From: Pedobacter jeongneungensis
Lineage (GTDB): Bacteria; Bacteroidota; Bacteroidia; Sphingobacteriales; Sphingobacteriaceae
Length of the DNA: 64,000 nucleotides
Reading direction: 5' to 3'
Assembly: GCF_000633455.1 (NCBI RefSeq)
Contig: NZ_AYMG01000001.1
Coordinates: forward strand, 548,660 to 612,659
The notes under the pieces: generated by a model
The model's input: only the letters and a program-made list of their open reading frames with translations
Told to the model about the DNA's origin: nothing
Databases searched by the model: none
Position numbers and translations under genes: made by a program
Shown: positions 18,026 to 26,605 of the stretch, piece after piece
Position numbering within the stretch: position 1 is the stretch's first letter
How the letters are laid out: each line of letters begins with the position of its first letter

Positions 18026-18982
18026 ATGGACATTTCAAATAAAACAATATATTATTCAGGCTTAAATGCCCTTCGTTTAGATTGGCCTGCTGAAGTATGT
18101 TTAAAATATGGTGTTTTAATTGTTTTTAACGAAGGCGAAGAAAACAGCAACGAAGTGAAATACGAAGTGCGAGTTACCAGGTTAAAGCCAGGTAAAGATG
18201 GACAAGCGTTATTTCAAATTGAGCGGGTCAGTGATGTTTTTGTCAACGAAATTTTACCCGATCTGATTGCCGATCGACTTGCTTATGCAGCTGGAAAAGT
18301 ATTTTATCCACTCGTAATTACCGTCGATCAAAACGGAGGCTTCCAGGACATTTACAACCATGCAGAAATCTTAAAAAGATGGCCATCTGTTAAAAAGAAA
18401 ATTCAGGATAATTTTGAAGGCGACCTTGTAGAAAGCTATATCGAGCGGATGGAAAAACAGCTGGTTAACGCTGATAGTATTAACCTTGCATTTTTAAATA
18501 ACGATTGGTTTATCCATACTTTTTTTAAACCGGTTTATAAAGAATATGGCCAAAACCATGTAACACAATCCATATATAAATTTCCTATAGCCAGAGGCTT
18601 TAACGTAGAAGGCTACCTAACGCAAGAGAAATTAGGTACCCAAACCAATAGCTTTGGGGCGATAGAATTGATACATGATGGTACTATTGTGCCTTTGAAA
18701 GATGAATTATATATCACAAACAGGGCTAATGGCAATTACGAGGGATATTATCTTTTACACCCCAAATTTAAGCGTATCATATCCGTAGTTTCTGATTTTA
18801 GTTATGGAGAACAGGAAAAAGCGAAAGTAAAGGTAAAAATTACATTGATTCCTGAAAATGATCGGGAGTTTGATCACGATTTCGAACTGGATACCAATGT
18901 TAAAGGTTTGCCGGTAACGGAAATGGTGGTACTTGATGGCCCATCAAAAAAAGGATTTTGGGGTCGTTTACTAAACAATTAA
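18026..18982 (+). CDS. Unknown T6SS-island protein (318 aa)
   Basis: No signal peptide and no membrane segment; the protein is soluble, with an N-terminal beta-rich part (KYEVRVTRLKPGKDGQALFQ) and a helical middle (LKRWPSVKKKIQDNFEGDLV, ESYIERMEKQL). It sits 57 bp after the second membrane protein and 4 bp before the DUF4280 PAAR-like gene, so it is probably translated together with the tip protein and the OmpA-fusion protein. That position is typical of effector-loading adaptors or chaperones (in other T6SS these are DUF4123, DUF1795 or DUF2169 proteins), but I see no resemblance to any of those families. Function unknown. Confidence 0.55.
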   Translation: MDISNKTIYYSGLNALRLDWPAEVCLKYGVLIVFNEGEENSNEVKYEVRVTRLKPGKDGQALFQIERVSDVFVNEILPDLIADRLAYAAGKVFYPLVITVDQNGGFQDIYNHAEILKRWPSVKKKIQDNFEGDLVESYIERMEKQLVNADSINLAFLNNDWFIHTFFKPVYKEYGQNHVTQSIYKFPIARGFNVEGYLTQEKLGTQTNSFGAIELIHDGTIVPLKDELYITNRANGNYEGYYLLHPKFKRIISVVSDFSYGEQEKAKVKVKITLIPENDREFDHDFELDTNVKGLPVTEMVVLDGPSKKGFWGRLLNN

Positions 18983-18986
18983 GGCA

Positions 18987-19466
18987 ATGGCAGAGAAACA
19001 TATTGTAGTTCAGGGGGCACAGTGTATGTGCAAATTTGGATCAGCCCCCGATAAACTTAAAGTGCTAACGCATACCAAAGAATATGCAAACGATAAAGAT
19101 GGAAGCCAGAAATCGATAGCAACCACAATGGATATCGGCCCAACTTTCGAAAAAAATATGTTCGGTTCCTGCTCAAAAATGTACAATAAGCCCTGCAATG
19201 CAGTGGTAACCAAATGGTCGGGCTTTTATGAGGATACCATCCTTACCAACGGAGGTAAAATTTTGCTCGAAGATAGTAAAGCTACCTGCCCTATAGGAGG
19301 GCCCGATTGCATTGAGATTGTTCAGCATGGGCAAAAAGCAGAGGCCTCAAAGCAGAACTTTAATAACGCAAATAAAGACGTACAATCACAGCTCAATCCC
19401 ATGTCAGAATCATTAAGTGAATCTGCAAATAATTTTAACGGTGTAGAGACGAGTGTTAAAGCATAA
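18987..19466 (+). CDS. PAAR-like spike tip protein (DUF4280)
   Basis: A 159-aa protein with the DUF4280 pattern: IVVQGAQCMCKFGSAPDKLK at 5-24, a central FGSCSKMYNKPCNAV with paired cysteines, and CPIGGPDCIEIVQHGQ at about 101-116. The spaced Cys residues probably bind a metal at the tip. DUF4280 proteins are considered PAAR substitutes that sharpen the VgrG spike. Here the tip is a stand-alone gene, in contrast to the module 2 protein at 28451 where the same domain is fused to a toxin. It is followed after 3 bp by the 896-aa protein, which it probably carries or partners. Confidence 0.75.
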   Translation: MAEKHIVVQGAQCMCKFGSAPDKLKVLTHTKEYANDKDGSQKSIATTMDIGPTFEKNMFGSCSKMYNKPCNAVVTKWSGFYEDTILTNGGKILLEDSKATCPIGGPDCIEIVQHGQKAEASKQNFNNANKDVQSQLNPMSESLSESANNFNGVETSVKA

Positions 19467-19469
19467 CGT

Positions 19470-22160
19470 ATGGCAAAGGGAATAAAGAAAATTATTTGGA
19501 CCGGCGAAGGTAAAGTATATAATGCTAATAAAGGATCTATACCTGGTCAGTTGGTGGTAGTTGCCCCTGATCAGTATGTTTGGTTCAAAATAGGCGAATG
19601 GCAGGCAGGTACTACCGAACAGGATAAAAAGAAAGATATAAAGTGGGCCGTTTTTAACGAGAAAAGTATTATTGATCTCCAGAAAACAATACCAAGCCAC
19701 TTTAGCTATGGTTACCGGATACCCAGAAGATTATGCGGACCATACCTGTGGTATATTGAGGCAACATGGAGCGGAAATTTCGATAGCAAATCCGGACTGA
19801 AAATCAGGGGCGAATCGCCTGCAAAAATAGTAGACAGCCGGTGGACCCAAAATGAAGGTGGAGCCGATGTACGCAAAACCTATCAGTTTTCTTATGGAGA
19901 ACTCATTTGGCTCAGGCTCTTTACCGAAGGTTTAAATGGCTATGATAACGTAGAAGTAAGGGTTTTCAGAAAACTGAGATCAGCCATGGGGCTATGGCCA
20001 AAAGACGATGAGGTAACCCGTAAAATTTACAGGGTTAGTGTAATCAATGGAGAAATTAACCTGAAAATCCCAAATACCTATGCCTGGTACCATTCGATGA
20101 ACGATAGATCCGATGTAGAGGAGTTTTACGTTCGTGTGGTACATCCTGTAACTGGTAAATACATTGAAGATACTGGTGGAAAAGGCGATACTGCCCATGC
20201 CCGGTTTTTAAGGATAAAAGATAAACTCAAATCACAGGTGGTAGAACCACCTCAAAACAGAACACCTGTTACCATTTATCAGCCCGATAAAAATGAAGCA
20301 AGGTTTGAGTTGTGTAAGTTCGAACAAATTAACGTAACCGAAGCGGGAGCTAAACCTGTTCTCATCTTTGATAACGGAAAGGGTGTTAAAAATATTTCTG
20401 ATAAAAGGGAAACAACGCTCGAATCTATTTATTTTAAATTCGACAGTACGGAACTGTTACCCGCAAGTCTTAAACAGCTTAATAATATTCTCCAGTTCTT
20501 GTTAGAGCATAGGCACAGCATCATACAACTTGATGGTTTTGCCTGTGTAATCGGTAAACAGAACCACAACAATGTATTGTCAGAAAACAGGGCAAAAACA
20601 GTCAGAGAATTTTTTATTAAAGGAAAGTTAGATCCCAATAGGATTAAAACCGCTGGTCATGGCGAGGTGAACCCTACCGATGATAAAATGGGCCGTGATA
20701 ATATCAAATACAAAAATGAATATGATTATACCAACAACAGGCGTGTAGATATTGCATTTGAATATTATGGCCACAATGCACATACAATCATTTATCAGAC
20801 CATATCAGGCAGTACGCCAAAAAATATTCTGATACAACCGGTTAACTTCGATACTAAAGCATGTTTTGATAGAAAGAAACATGATAAAACCATTACTTTA
20901 TTCAATCTCAACGAGCAGAAAGCAAAGAATGAAGGAAGTATAACTATTCCTGCAGTATCAAGCATGGGTAGAACCGGTATAATGCCTTTAGATTACCTGT
21001 GGCCAACACATAAAGCCACTTTAAGAGGAATATATAGCTCTGCTAATGAATACCTGGTGCATATCCATTCATGCAGGTATTTTTCAGTAAGGAATAATCC
21101 CACGGTGAATGTTCAGGTATATCCAGATGTAGAATGGACGCTTGAGTTTTCATATAATTTTGTAAACTCAGCAGCCTATACACACGCCAATTTACCCGAG
21201 TATAGCAGGAATAATCCAAAACCCGATGAGGTTAAAGAGATTATCCGGGAAAATAGAAAGGCTCAATCGAAAGCAGTTTCTTCAGGGATGGAATCCAAAA
21301 GGATCCAGAACAGTCCGGAGATGCTTACCAAATTTGAACTAAAGCTTCAGGCCGAGTGGAATGCTAAACAATCAAAGTCGGAATTAGGCACCGAATTTGG
21401 AAAGAAAATTAGAAAAGTACTCGATGTTTTTATAAAATATAAAGAAATTGCAGATAAAGTAAAGGATACCGTTGGAGGTGCGGTAAAGAAAATTCCTGGG
21501 AAACCTCCCTTTATGTTCGAGGTACAATCCCCTGCATTAAATGCAGCTATCAGCTGGAATTTACAAAAAGGAGAGGGCGTTAATGTTGGAAAAATCGCAA
21601 CTGTTGGAAAGTTAAATTTTAAAGGAGATCCTTTAATTGGTGCACAGTTTGTCATCGATCTGTTAGCCGTTGGGAGTAGAATGCATCCTCTTGTTGCAGC
21701 TATGATTACCGGAACGGAATTACTTCTAAGTCAGTTAAATGGAGGGATTACATTTGAAGCTAAATTTTATGGGAAGCTTAGTTTCGATTTTAATGCACTT
21801 GAAATTAATAGCCTTACAGGAATAAAAGCAGGCTCTTTAGATCTTGGGGCTGAAATGGGTGTAGAGATAACGATCAAAATTAGCTTCGCTGTTAAGTATA
21901 AATCCTGGTTTATGGAAGTTGAGGTAAAACTTAGAGCACAAGGTGCTGCCAAAGCTTATTTTGCTGCTAAACTTAAAATTGATTCTGATGAGAAAGGTGT
22001 ATTTTACAAACCCGAACTTGGCTTTTCTGGCCTGATATTTACATTTGAGGCGGAGATTGTGGTTGGTGTATATAAAAGAATGTTAAAATTTAGTAATGAT
22101 AAAGAGCCTTTTTTAAAAGCAGATGTTCCCAATTTAACAAATCAGTATATTCTCCCATGA
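19470..22160 (+). CDS. Large candidate T6SS cargo with embedded OmpA domain
   Basis: An 896-aa protein with no signal peptide. Three parts can be seen. Residues 1-310 contain two beta-sandwich-like repeats (LVVVAPDQYVWFKIGEWQAG and FSYGELIWLRLFTEGLNGYD). Residues about 315-430 are an OmpA C-terminal peptidoglycan-binding domain with IYFKFDSTELLP, NVLSENRAKTVREFF and NNRRVDIAF. Residues about 600-896 form a C-terminal domain of amphipathic strands and Gly-rich segments with no family I recognise (for example SLDLGAEMGVEITIKISFAV). An OmpA domain inside a protein lacking an export signal suggests delivery by the T6SS to a target periplasm, where it could dock on peptidoglycan. The C-terminal part would then be the toxic moiety, possibly membrane-acting. 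This is inference. Confidence 0.6.
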   Translation: MAKGIKKIIWTGEGKVYNANKGSIPGQLVVVAPDQYVWFKIGEWQAGTTEQDKKKDIKWAVFNEKSIIDLQKTIPSHFSYGYRIPRRLCGPYLWYIEATWSGNFDSKSGLKIRGESPAKIVDSRWTQNEGGADVRKTYQFSYGELIWLRLFTEGLNGYDNVEVRVFRKLRSAMGLWPKDDEVTRKIYRVSVINGEINLKIPNTYAWYHSMNDRSDVEEFYVRVVHPVTGKYIEDTGGKGDTAHARFLRIKDKLKSQVVEPPQNRTPVTIYQPDKNEARFELCKFEQINVTEAGAKPVLIFDNGKGVKNISDKRETTLESIYFKFDSTELLPASLKQLNNILQFLLEHRHSIIQLDGFACVIGKQNHNNVLSENRAKTVREFFIKGKLDPNRIKTAGHGEVNPTDDKMGRDNIKYKNEYDYTNNRRVDIAFEYYGHNAHTIIYQTISGSTPKNILIQPVNFDTKACFDRKKHDKTITLFNLNEQKAKNEGSITIPAVSSMGRTGIMPLDYLWPTHKATLRGIYSSANEYLVHIHSCRYFSVRNNPTVNVQVYPDVEWTLEFSYNFVNSAAYTHANLPEYSRNNPKPDEVKEIIRENRKAQSKAVSSGMESKRIQNSPEMLTKFELKLQAEWNAKQSKSELGTEFGKKIRKVLDVFIKYKEIADKVKDTVGGAVKKIPGKPPFMFEVQSPALNAAISWNLQKGEGVNVGKIATVGKLNFKGDPLIGAQFVIDLLAVGSRMHPLVAAMITGTELLLSQLNGGITFEAKFYGKLSFDFNALEINSLTGIKAGSLDLGAEMGVEITIKISFAVKYKSWFMEVEVKLRAQGAAKAYFAAKLKIDSDEKGVFYKPELGFSGLIFTFEAEIVVGVYKRMLKFSNDKEPFLKADVPNLTNQYILP

Positions 22161-23248
22161 TAAAATCAAGAATAGCGCTATTGGGCATCTTATTTTTTGC
22201 TTTATTGTCATGCCAGCAAAAGTTGCCCGATAAAACAAAAAAACAGTTGGTAAAAACTGAAAATTTTTGGAAACAAAGAACCCGTTTAATTAATAAAAAG
22301 AACATAAATATGGAATTCCCTCAAAAAACAGATACAACAATTATGGAGCGGCGCATCAATAGAGTGTACATCGATAACATGGAGTGCCAGTTCGAAGTGT
22401 TTGTAGATGATGTTTTATTGTTGAGGATAATGGGCGAAGTTACTCAAAATGGAGGTGGTATAACTGGCGATTATGATATTAACCAACTGCTTTTAACATC
22501 AGGTAAGCATGAGGTTATCGTAAGGATGTATCCAAAATTTAATCAATCAGTTTTCGGTGATGAAGGTTATGTAAACCTGAAGTTCTCTCACTTTACCCGG
22601 GAAACCTTTAAAAAACCAACTTATTTTGGTGATATGAACGCACATAATGGAATTCATATTGATCAGAAAGATAAGCAGTGGATAGAAAAATGGGACCAGG
22701 AAAGCCAGACCGGTTACGAGGGTGATTATGTAGCCAAACAGCCCGATAAGTTTAAAGGCCTGCCAGCCTATGAGTGGCATCGTACTTTTAACGCAGAAGT
22801 TCCGTTTAATCTGACAGGCTGGCGAAACTCGGTGGATTTAAAAAAGGAGCAGGATGATGAAGACAAAAACATTAAAAATGAAGTTTTTGATGAATATAAA
22901 AAAATACACGAATTGTTTGTAAAAAGAGATGTTGCAGCCTATTCATCATTGGTAAAAGAAAGAGAAGATCTGATCACTCAGGCTTTACATTATAGAGAGG
23001 GTGAAAAAAAATTAAGAGAAGAAGAAATAGTAAAATTGATTCAGAATACAGATTATGAAGTAGAACCGTTATTTAAGGAAACCTTTCAGTTGGATTTTCA
23101 GGGATATGGAAAAATTGTATCTCTTGTACACAGGGCAGATGGCGAAGGGATTATCCGCTTAAAAAATAAAACAAACCCCGATGATAATATATACCTCGAT
23201 TTTCGTTTTCAGCGAAAACATAAAGGAGATAGGTTAACTGTTATTTAA
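22157..23248 (+). CDS. Lipoprotein, candidate immunity or partner of the 896-aa protein
   Basis: A 363-aa protein with a lipoprotein signal ending FALLSC (Cys19). Its ATG overlaps the stop of the preceding gene in an ATGA arrangement, implying translational coupling. The mature protein has a beta-rich N-terminal region (VYIDNMECQFEVFVDDVLLL) and a charged helical stretch around 230-300. The periplasmic location matches what an immunity protein would need if the preceding protein acts in the periplasm or on the inner membrane from outside. No family recognised. Confidence 0.6.
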   Translation: MIKSRIALLGILFFALLSCQQKLPDKTKKQLVKTENFWKQRTRLINKKNINMEFPQKTDTTIMERRINRVYIDNMECQFEVFVDDVLLLRIMGEVTQNGGGITGDYDINQLLLTSGKHEVIVRMYPKFNQSVFGDEGYVNLKFSHFTRETFKKPTYFGDMNAHNGIHIDQKDKQWIEKWDQESQTGYEGDYVAKQPDKFKGLPAYEWHRTFNAEVPFNLTGWRNSVDLKKEQDDEDKNIKNEVFDEYKKIHELFVKRDVAAYSSLVKEREDLITQALHYREGEKKLREEEIVKLIQNTDYEVEPLFKETFQLDFQGYGKIVSLVHRADGEGIIRLKNKTNPDDNIYLDFRFQRKHKGDRLTVI

Positions 23249-23327
23249 TATATTAAAACCATAATCTCAATATGGTATGAAATTTGGCAAGCTTGCAAAA
23301 TGCTTATTAAAAAGAAATTTTAAAATT

Positions 23328-23687
23328 ATGAAGGGAACATTATTAGTATTATTCGTTTTTGCTTTTCTGAGCTGTACCTCTCAAAATGCAAATCAGGAAA
23401 AGAAATTGATTGGCAAATGGGTTGGTGATTTAATAGATTATAAAACAAAAACCAATTTGGGTAAAATGTATTTAGAATTTACCACAGATGGTAATTTCTT
23501 ACAAACCTCAGTTAATGGAAAAGAGCAGGTTACTTCAAAAATGACCTATAGAATTAATAAAGATAAAATTTTTTATAAAGGAAAAGCTACAGGAAATGAA
23601 GAATTCGATTTGAACTATCATTTTAAAGGAGATACACTAATATTAGCTGCCGAAGGAAACAGCACGCCGTATACAAGGATAAAATAA
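23328..23687 (+). CDS. Small lipocalin-like lipoprotein
   Basis: A 119-aa product from the ATG at 23328, chosen because it places a lipoprotein signal at the N-terminus (lipobox FLSC, Cys16); the frame also opens at 23277 but that start would put 17 extra residues before the signal. The mature part begins with LIGKWVGDLIDYKTKTN and continues as alternating strands, the pattern of small lipocalin-like proteins of Bacteroidetes that start with a GxW motif. It lies 79 bp after the larger lipoprotein and is the last gene of module 1. Possibly an accessory immunity protein; function unknown. Confidence 0.6.
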   Translation: MKGTLLVLFVFAFLSCTSQNANQEKKLIGKWVGDLIDYKTKTNLGKMYLEFTTDGNFLQTSVNGKEQVTSKMTYRINKDKIFYKGKATGNEEFDLNYHFKGDTLILAAEGNSTPYTRIK

Positions 23688-24019
23688 AGCCGGCAGCAAG
23701 TATTTGGTTAATTGGAATCAATGAGCTTGTGAATATAACTGTACTGAAAAGTAACACTTTGCCCTAAAATGCTACAATATTTTGAGCTGTTGTGTGTAAT
23801 AAAAATAAGATATCAATTGATTTCAAAAAAAATACAATTTTTTTCTGTGCAATAATCTGCGTTTTTTATAGCGTCAGTTAAGATTTTCAAATTGTTTAGG
23901 CTGTGTTACTGGTTATATATGAGATAGATACGCAATATTTGGCCTAATATTTGGTTTATATTATACGGTAGTGGACACTACATAAATTCAATTTTTTTTA
24001 ACCTTTAAATTTTAAAACT
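23688..24019 (+). promoter_or_regulatory. Leader and promoter region of hcp pair 2
   Basis: A 332-bp gene-free stretch. It contains GCCCTAAAATGCTACA near 23761, the ATTTGG-N-ATTTGG pair near 23937-23954, the hairpin GTAGT-GGAC-ACTAC at about 23970-23983, and the same AACCTTTAAATTTTAAAACT before the ATG as in hcp pair 1. The rest is not alignable with the first copy. Confidence 0.6.
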
Positions 24020-24415
24020 ATGGCTTTCAAAGCTAGATTAAACTTTTCAGGCAAGGAGTACGATGTGCTTCATTGTGCCTATGCGTTAAACCGTGATGTA
24101 GATGCTAAAGGAAGACCCTCTTCCGGAGTTTACGGCGGTACCATCGACATTGAGATCGAATCAACCGAAGACACCTCAATTATCGAGGCGATGGTAAACA
24201 ACCAGTACAAACCCATTACAGGAACCCTGCTGATCAAAAAATCGGAGGAAGATGCCAAAATGAAAGAAGTTAACTTCGAAGACGGCTACATTGTTAAATA
24301 TTCCGAAGGGATAAACATTGTTGGCGATCACCCGATGACACTCAAGTTCCAGATTTCGGCCCGCAAGCTTAAATTAGGCAGCGCAGAGCATGTTAACGAT
24401 TGGCCAAAAGCCTAA
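24020..24415 (+). CDS. hcp: T6SS tube protein Hcp (TssD), copy A2
   Basis: A 131-aa Hcp almost identical to copy A1 at 12196, including the RDVDAKGRPSSGVYGGTIDI block; the C-terminus reads GSAEHVNDWPKA instead of GNAEHLNDWPKA. It opens the second cargo module. The nucleotide identity with A1 is very high within the gene and falls off quickly upstream, which indicates a recent segmental duplication or ongoing homogenisation of the hcp genes. Confidence 0.9.
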   Translation: MAFKARLNFSGKEYDVLHCAYALNRDVDAKGRPSSGVYGGTIDIEIESTEDTSIIEAMVNNQYKPITGTLLIKKSEEDAKMKEVNFEDGYIVKYSEGINIVGDHPMTLKFQISARKLKLGSAEHVNDWPKA

Positions 24416-24460
24416 AGAAGGGTTGAGGGTAGGAAGGTTGAAGGCCGAAGGTAATTAAAA

Positions 24461-24532
24461 CGCCATGCTCTTCGCTCCACGCCAACCGCTCAGCGCAATT
24501 CATTCTTTTCAAAAACATTAAACTTTACTACA
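24461..24532 (+). repeat. 72-bp noncoding block duplicated before both hcp-B genes (second copy)
   Basis: Identical to 12637-12708; see that entry. It ends at the ATG of hcp B2. Confidence 0.85.
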
Positions 24533-24928
24533 ATGGCATTCAAAACCCGTTTAAACTTAGGATCAAAAGAATTTGATGTACTACAGTGCAGCTTTTCATT
24601 AAATAGAGATGTTGACGCCAAAGGCCGTCCGTCGTCAGGTGTTTATGGTGGTACCATCCACATCGAAATCGAATCAACTGAAGATACTTCCGTAATCGAA
24701 TCAATGGTTAACAACCAGTATAAGCCACTTTCTGGAACATTGGTTTTCAAAAAAGGCGAAGAAGATGCGAAAATGAAAGAACTGTCTTTCGAAGATGGTT
24801 ATATCATCCAATATAACGAGGGTATTGCCGTAAACGACAATACACCTATGACTTTAAGTTTTGTAGTATCTGCCCGTAAGCTAAAGCTGGGCAATGCAGA
24901 ACACGAAAACGATTGGCCAAAAGCTTAA
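24533..24928 (+). CDS. hcp: T6SS tube protein Hcp (TssD), copy B2
   Basis: A 131-aa Hcp whose translation is identical to copy B1 at 12709; only a few synonymous base differences are visible. It is followed by a strong intrinsic terminator and then by the muramidase-type effector gene, so in this module cargo genes come between hcp and vgrG. Small effectors are often carried inside Hcp rings, which makes the adjacency to the 239-aa effector suggestive. Confidence 0.9.
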   Translation: MAFKTRLNLGSKEFDVLQCSFSLNRDVDAKGRPSSGVYGGTIHIEIESTEDTSVIESMVNNQYKPLSGTLVFKKGEEDAKMKELSFEDGYIIQYNEGIAVNDNTPMTLSFVVSARKLKLGNAEHENDWPKA

Positions 24929-24938
24929 TCCGATTTAA

Positions 24939-24984
24939 ATCGTTATTAGTTGCCGGGCATGCTGGTGCTAATAACGATTTTTTT
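24939..24984 (+). terminator. Intrinsic terminator after hcp B2
   Basis: Perfect 11-bp stem ATCGTTATTAG / CTAATAACGAT with an 18-nt loop, followed by a run of seven T. It ends the second hcp transcript and leaves only about 30 bp before the next gene. Confidence 0.88.
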
Positions 24985-25014
24985 GTTTTTGGTGCGTGAT
25001 AAAAAGAGCTACCT

Positions 25015-25734
25015 ATGGCTACCGATTTAGAATACATAAACCTGTTCAATTCCTGTACTATTTCTCCGTTAAAATTTGCAGAGGTCAACCGGATTATTGA
25101 CGATAAAATCTTAAATCATAAATCAAGATATCAGGCGGTAAGAAATAAACTTCTTAATTTAACCGAATACACTTATCGCAATACCTGCTTTGTAACCGAG
25201 CCTGATGATTTTTTCCTTAAAAGAAATCCGAAAATCGGCAATAGTTTTTTTAGCAGAACATTTTTAGATAATAGTGTTTTCTCTGAAAGTAGTGGTATTC
25301 CGTGGTATTTTATTGCCTGTGTGCATTACAGGGAAAGTAATTCCGATTTTACCAAGCACCTGCACAATGGCGACCCGCTAAGTGGGTTTACCAGGCAGCA
25401 TCCTGCAAACCGACCAAAAATCAGTCATGGTCCACCATTTACCTTTGAAGAAAGTGCTGTTGACGCTTTAAAGTTACGCGGTTTGGATAAGGAAACGGTT
25501 TGGTCTTTACCAAAGGTTTTACTGCGTTTAGAGCAATATAATGGTATAGCGAAAGCATACCAAAACAATAACATCAATTCGCCATATCTGTGGGGTGGCT
25601 CTAACCTGTATACTAAAGGAGGTTTTCCACGTGATCATTTTTTTAGCCTCGATTATGTAAATAAGCAAATTGGAACAGCCGTTATTTTAAAGGCTATGGA
25701 AAATAGGGGATTAATTAATATACCAAGGCAATAA
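25015..25734 (+). CDS. Candidate T6SS peptidoglycan hydrolase effector (lysozyme-like)
   Basis: A 239-aa protein with no signal peptide. The segment IPWYFIACVHYRESNSDFTK places a glutamate (Glu107) at the end of a helix followed by Ser, the typical position of the catalytic acid in goose-type lysozyme and lytic transglycosylase folds. The following blocks LHNGDPLSGFT, FEESAVDALKLRG and LLRLEQYNGIAKAYQ, then SPYLWGGSNLYTKGGF, match a lysozyme-like family that I know from phage and bacterial muramidases. Lack of an export signal plus the position between hcp and vgrG suggest delivery by the T6SS into a target periplasm. A lipoprotein gene begins 2 bp downstream and is the natural immunity candidate. 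Confidence 0.72.
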   Translation: MATDLEYINLFNSCTISPLKFAEVNRIIDDKILNHKSRYQAVRNKLLNLTEYTYRNTCFVTEPDDFFLKRNPKIGNSFFSRTFLDNSVFSESSGIPWYFIACVHYRESNSDFTKHLHNGDPLSGFTRQHPANRPKISHGPPFTFEESAVDALKLRGLDKETVWSLPKVLLRLEQYNGIAKAYQNNNINSPYLWGGSNLYTKGGFPRDHFFSLDYVNKQIGTAVILKAMENRGLINIPRQ

Positions 25735-25736
25735 AT

Positions 25737-26582
25737 ATGAAAATAGCTGGCATTTTATTTTTTTCTCTGGTGTTTCTATTTTTTTCATGCGGCGCAAAAC
25801 ATGAAGATAAAAGGCAAAGTGCCGCATATACAGCTGATTCTATTATACAAGATAATAAAAGCACAGGGTTTACCAAAACAGATTCACTTGAAAAATTAGC
25901 AGCTAAAATGGTTGCTTCAAGAGAAAGTTATCTTAATGATGGAAATACCGAAGCTGAAGAAATTTTTATTAAAGCACTCATTAATGCGCTCGAAAAGCCA
26001 AATGCTTTTGAAAATGATTTTGCCTCGTTAAAAGCATACGAAATTAATGTATTAATTGCCGATGATAAAAAGCTTAAGGTGTTTTACTGGCTTTCGCCCT
26101 ATTCGGGTTCTATGTGGCACGTGCAGAACATTGTTCAGTATAAAAACGAAAATAATGTACTTACCGCAATCTCATTTGACGACCTTTATAAAGATAAAGA
26201 CGATGAAGGGAGCCCGACTCCATTTTTTGAACATATATATAGTTTAAATACTGCTCCTCAAAAAACATATCTCTTTACGGGGTATGGCCAAATGAGTGGA
26301 ACGGAGCCCTATAGTGTAAGTCATGCTTTAGTAATCAATCATTCACAATTTAGCATTGAGAAGCCATTATTTAAACTTGGGAAAGCAGTTAAGACCCAGT
26401 TGTTTGCTTCTGCCGACCTGAAAGAAGGTGAGGATAAAGAGAAACTTGCGGCCCAGTTGGCCATGAAATATAATCCTGAAGATAAAACCATCAACTATCC
26501 CGAGGTTAACGAAACAAAAAACGGAGCTGTTTTTAATGGAAAAAGAAACGTTTTAACCTTTCGCGATGGAATGTTCAAGTAG
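25737..26582 (+). CDS. Lipoprotein, candidate immunity to the muramidase effector
   Basis: A 281-aa protein with a lipoprotein signal ending LFFSC (Cys18) followed by a polar linker. The mature domain starts near residue 45 with a helical section (DSLEKLAAKMVASRESYLND) and continues as a beta-rich domain (KVFYWLSPYSGSMWHVQNIV). It starts 2 bp after the muramidase candidate. A periplasm-facing lipoprotein is what is expected for self-protection against a peptidoglycan hydrolase. No family recognised; the role is inferred from order and localisation. Confidence 0.62.
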   Translation: MKIAGILFFSLVFLFFSCGAKHEDKRQSAAYTADSIIQDNKSTGFTKTDSLEKLAAKMVASRESYLNDGNTEAEEIFIKALINALEKPNAFENDFASLKAYEINVLIADDKKLKVFYWLSPYSGSMWHVQNIVQYKNENNVLTAISFDDLYKDKDDEGSPTPFFEHIYSLNTAPQKTYLFTGYGQMSGTEPYSVSHALVINHSQFSIEKPLFKLGKAVKTQLFASADLKEGEDKEKLAAQLAMKYNPEDKTINYPEVNETKNGAVFNGKRNVLTFRDGMFK

Positions 26583-26605
26583 TTATAAACTATTATTTAG
26601 TTGAT

